From the NCBI GenBank assembly GCA_903885665.1, contig CAISJL010000015.1, positions 1-54,834 on the forward strand: 54,834 nt of DNA, in the 5' to 3' direction. Under the pieces are notes generated by a model that ran no database searches, was not told the DNA's origin, and was given only the letters and a program-made list of their open reading frames with translations. How positions within the stretch are numbered: the stretch's first letter is position 1; each line of letters begins with the position of its first letter. Shown piece by piece: positions 52,878-54,834 of the stretch. Position numbers and translations under genes: made by a program. The stretch is from an uncultured beta proteobacterium (GTDB taxonomy: Bacteria > Pseudomonadota > Gammaproteobacteria > Burkholderiales > SG8-41).

Positions 52878-54487
52878 TGCTTATCTTCCTGTTGGGTTAA
52901 ATGAGACTTAATCGACGAATTATCAACAGCGCCACCAAAATCAGAAATTAACTCCTGAACAAATGGATCCTGCTGAATCTGAACCACTGCAGCTTTATGC
53001 GCCTCTGCCGCTTTACGCTCGGTGAGTGCTTTCGGTGAAACCCCTTCGGACTTGCCAGAAATAAATTTCACCACAACCCCAGCACCCATGTGCTGCTTTA
53101 GTGCTTGGATTAACTTTTCGCGCGTCGATTGGTCAAATAGACGCTCTTCAGATGCAGATATACGTAACTCAACACGCTCAGCACTCCTGGACACTAACTC
53201 ACAACGCAATGCTAACTGCTTGGCCATCGCATTTAAACCGAGCTGAGAGACCAGTTGATTCCAAGCACTCGGATCCGCATCCGCGGATGCCATCGACTGC
53301 TGACCAGACTGCTGAACCGATGGTTTGGCGACTGCGCCTATGGTCGCTACAGGCTTCACATAAGGTGCGAGCTCTGATTGCACACCTAGCGGCTTAGTGG
53401 CGATGCCCTCAGGCGAAAAAGCCAACATCCGCAATAAGGTCATCATAAAACCAGCATACTCATCGGGTGCCAAACCAATCTCAGCGCGGCCCTGATTGGC
53501 AATTTGATAATAGAGCTGCACCTCTTCAGCAGAAAATTTTTGACTCAACTGCAAAATGCGCACTTGGTCCGGATCTGAGTCGGCAATCGCATTGGGCACA
53601 ATTTGCGCTAAGGCCAAGCGATGCAGCAGGGTACCCAAACCTTGGAGTGCAGCCTCAAAAGACAAACTCCGTTCAGCCATCACATCAACAATCGCCACCA
53701 GAGCAGCGCCATCTTGAATCGCCAAGGCATCTAACACCGTAAACAAATAGGTCTGATCTACCGCACCTAACATTGCGCGTGTAGACTCCTCGTCTAATTG
53801 CCCCCCACCATGCGCAATCGCTTGATCTAACAAACTTAAGGCATCACGTAGGCTACCCTCGGCTGCACGTGCAATCAAGGCAATAGACACGACATCTGCA
53901 GTAATGGTCTCAGATTCTAAAATAGTCGATAGGCGATCTCGAATCTGCAATTGCGGAATTTGTTTTAATGAAAACTGTAAGCATCGCGACAACACCGTCA
54001 CAGGAATTTTTTGGGGATCTGTTGTCGCCAAAATAAACTTGACGTGACCCGGCGGCTCTTCAAGTGTCTTTAACATTGCATTAAATGCATTACGCGAAAG
54101 CATATGCACTTCATCGATGATATAAACTTTAAATCGACCACTGGTGGGTGCATATAATGCGTTTTCTAACAACTCACGCATATTATCGACTTGCGTATTG
54201 GATGCTGCATCCAACTCAATCAAATCAACAAACCGACCGGTATCAATCTCAGTACAGGCGCTGCAAATTCCACATGGTGCATCAGTAATGCCCTGCTCAC
54301 AATTTAGTGACTTCGCTAAAATCCGAGCAATCGTTGTCTTACCGACCCCCCGCGTTCCAGTAAATAAGTAAGCATGATGTAATCGTTGCTGACGTAGTGC
54401 ATTTGTCAAGGCACGAACCACATGCTCCTGACCAACGAGTTGAGTGAAGTTACGGGGACGCCACTTACGAGCTAAAACCTGAGTCAC
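52874..54487 (-). CDS. dnaX: DNA polymerase III subunit gamma/tau
   Basis: DnaX is the clamp-loader ATPase of the replicase. From GTG at 54487 the protein begins [20 protein letters not shown] like its family, with Walker [10 protein letters not shown], a C4 zinc site and the DEVHMLS Walker B. A C-terminal tau-like domain follows, giving 537 residues. A computed frame to 54634 would run through the 4.5S RNA gene and is rejected. No strong slippery heptamer for making the short gamma form was recognised. Confidence 0.95.
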   Translation of the reverse strand: MTQVLARKWRPRNFTQLVGQEHVVRALTNALRQQRLHHAYLFTGTRGVGKTTIARILAKSLNCEQGITDAPCGICSACTEIDTGRFVDLIELDAASNTQVDNMRELLENALYAPTSGRFKVYIIDEVHMLSRNAFNAMLKTLEEPPGHVKFILATTDPQKIPVTVLSRCLQFSLKQIPQLQIRDRLSTILESETITADVVSIALIARAAEGSLRDALSLLDQAIAHGGGQLDEESTRAMLGAVDQTYLFTVLDALAIQDGAALVAIVDVMAERSLSFEAALQGLGTLLHRLALAQIVPNAIADSDPDQVRILQLSQKFSAEEVQLYYQIANQGRAEIGLAPDEYAGFMMTLLRMLAFSPEGIATKPLGVQSELAPYVKPVATIGAVAKPSVQQSGQQSMASADADPSAWNQLVSQLGLNAMAKQLALRCELVSRSAERVELRISASEERLFDQSTREKLIQALKQHMGAGVVVKFISGKSEGVSPKALTERKAAEAHKAAVVQIQQDPFVQELISDFGGAVDNSSIKSHLTQQEDKQ

Positions 54488-54536
54488 GGTATCTCTGTAC
54501 GGGTTAGATACTAAAAAGTGTACCAAAAAAATGGGT

Positions 54537-54632
54537 GGCGAGCCTAACCCCCGGCACTCGCAGAGAATAGCTGTGGCTGCTTCCTTCCGGACCTGACCAG
54601 GTTCACTACCATGCGCTGCGGGGAGGCCCGCC
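54537..54632 (-). ncRNA. ffs: 4.5S signal recognition particle RNA
   Basis: On the minus strand the conserved SRP apical loop reads CAGGTCAGGTCCGGAAGGAA with the following GCAGCC. The ends pair as GGCGGGCC (54632-54625) with GGCTCGCC (54544-54537), one G-T wobble, closing a single long hairpin of about 96 nt. Downstream ACCCATTTTTTT gives a U-tract at 54531-54525 for termination. It binds Ffh for co-translational membrane targeting. The ffs-dnaX neighbourhood is common in Gram-negative bacteria. Confidence 0.96.
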
Positions 54633-54642
54633 AAAGAGGGCT

Positions 54643-54671
54643 ATAGTATGCCTCTGAATTCAATAAAATGC
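54643..54671 (-). promoter_or_regulatory. Candidate promoter for ffs
   Basis: TACTAT (54648-54643, minus strand) matches five of six -10 bases and is placed to start transcription near 54636, just before the SRP RNA stem. The 17-bp-spaced -35 position reads GCATTT, a poor match, so the call rests mainly on the -10 box and its spacing. Confidence 0.35.
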
Positions 54672-54834
54672 CATGCTTAGCGCAAATCTACGGATTTGCT
54701 TGAGTATTAATCTTTACAATTACTCTATTTAGTGATTGGATAAGCACGCATAAATACATTATGCACATTTGGACAGAATACCTTGGGTCAGTCCATTGAG
54801 TAGCACAGAACAACAATAAATAAATAATAAATAA
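54672..54834. other. Gene-free right edge of the window
   Basis: This AT-rich tail shows no reading frame or RNA gene I can support. It contains a 7-bp inverted repeat GCAAATC/GATTTGC with a 4-nt loop at 54682-54699 and ends in low-complexity AATAAATA repeats. Whatever lies beyond the edge is not visible. Confidence 0.5.

Noticed and set aside
53467-53742. 91-residue plus-strand frame antisense to dnaX
   Set aside because: It is a shadow of dnaX with low-complexity composition and no domain.
52874-54487. Programmed frameshift site in dnaX for the gamma subunit
   Set aside because: No strong A AAA AAG type heptamer with a following hairpin was found. A six-A run near 54010 is in the ATPase domain, too early to make gamma.
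54682-54699. Short hairpin GCAAATC/GATTTGC as a terminator
   Set aside because: The stem is only 7 bp, AT-rich, and has no U-tract on either strand.

Overview
The window is a chromosomal core segment of a Betaproteobacterium, most likely order Burkholderiales, with a rather AT-rich, tightly packed genome. The evidence is gene order. The blocks degP-DUF836-lepA-lepB-DUF4845-rnc-era-recO-pdxJ-acpS-nagZ-uvrC-pgsA, pyrG-kdsA-eno-ftsB, rpsB-tsf-pyrH-frr-uppS-cdsA-dxr-rseP-bamA-skp-lpxD-fabZ-lpxA-lpxB-rnhB, dapC-dapD-prmB, smc-zipA-ligA and dnaX-ybaB-recR-rluB are arrangements I know from that order. I cannot name the genus from sequence alone. No insertion sequence, prophage, CRISPR array, toxin-antitoxin pair or defence locus was recognised.

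Layout. 0-0.3 kb holds tRNA-Cys and tRNA-Gly. 0.3-12.8 kb is a long minus-strand run for phospholipid synthesis, DNA repair, peptidoglycan recycling, coenzyme and ACP maturation, ribosome assembly, signal peptidase, EF4 and periplasmic proteolysis. 13.1-14.6 kb is a plus-strand omega-amino acid aminotransferase followed by an unlisted 44-residue membrane mini-ORF. 14.6-19.7 kb holds folD, ftsB, eno, kdsA and pyrG. 19.9-35.0 kb is one long envelope and translation series on the minus strand: an rRNA methyltransferase, rnhB, lipid A genes, skp, bamA, rseP, dxr, cdsA, uppS, frr, pyrH, tsf and rpsB. 35.4-38.8 kb holds map and glnD on the plus strand. 38.8-47.4 kb holds def, a DsrE-like gene, galU, ligA, zipA and smc on the minus strand. 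47.5-51.0 kb holds queF, dapC, dapD and prmB on the plus strand. 50.9-54.6 kb holds rluB, recR, ybaB, dnaX and the 4.5S RNA gene ffs on the minus strand.

The genes cooperate mainly in envelope biogenesis (lipid A: lpxA, lpxB, lpxD, kdsA; outer-membrane protein assembly: bamA, skp, degP; lipid carriers: dxr, uppS, cdsA, pgsA; division: ftsB, zipA), translation (rpsB, tsf, frr, map, def, lepA, prmB, rluB, era, rnc) and DNA maintenance (uvrC, a family 5 uracil-DNA glycosylase, recO, recR, ligA, smc, dnaX). Many neighbours are translationally coupled by 1-4 nt overlaps (TAATG, TGATG, ATGA). Several genes are best read as starting at TTG or GTG, so longer or shorter computed starts were corrected where a Shine-Dalgarno sequence or family N-terminus decided it.

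I saw no convincing undescribed system. The points most worth a second look are: a rise in G+C from about 36% to about 55% across 41-46 kb; terminator-like hairpins between tRNA-Gly and tRNA-Cys and between rpsB and tsf; loss of dapE from the dapC-dapD-prmB cluster; replacement of the expected rpoE-rseA-rseB genes beside degP by a divergent aminotransferase; a 134-bp tail-to-tail overlap of prmB and rluB; and the conserved-looking 44-residue membrane mini-ORF.
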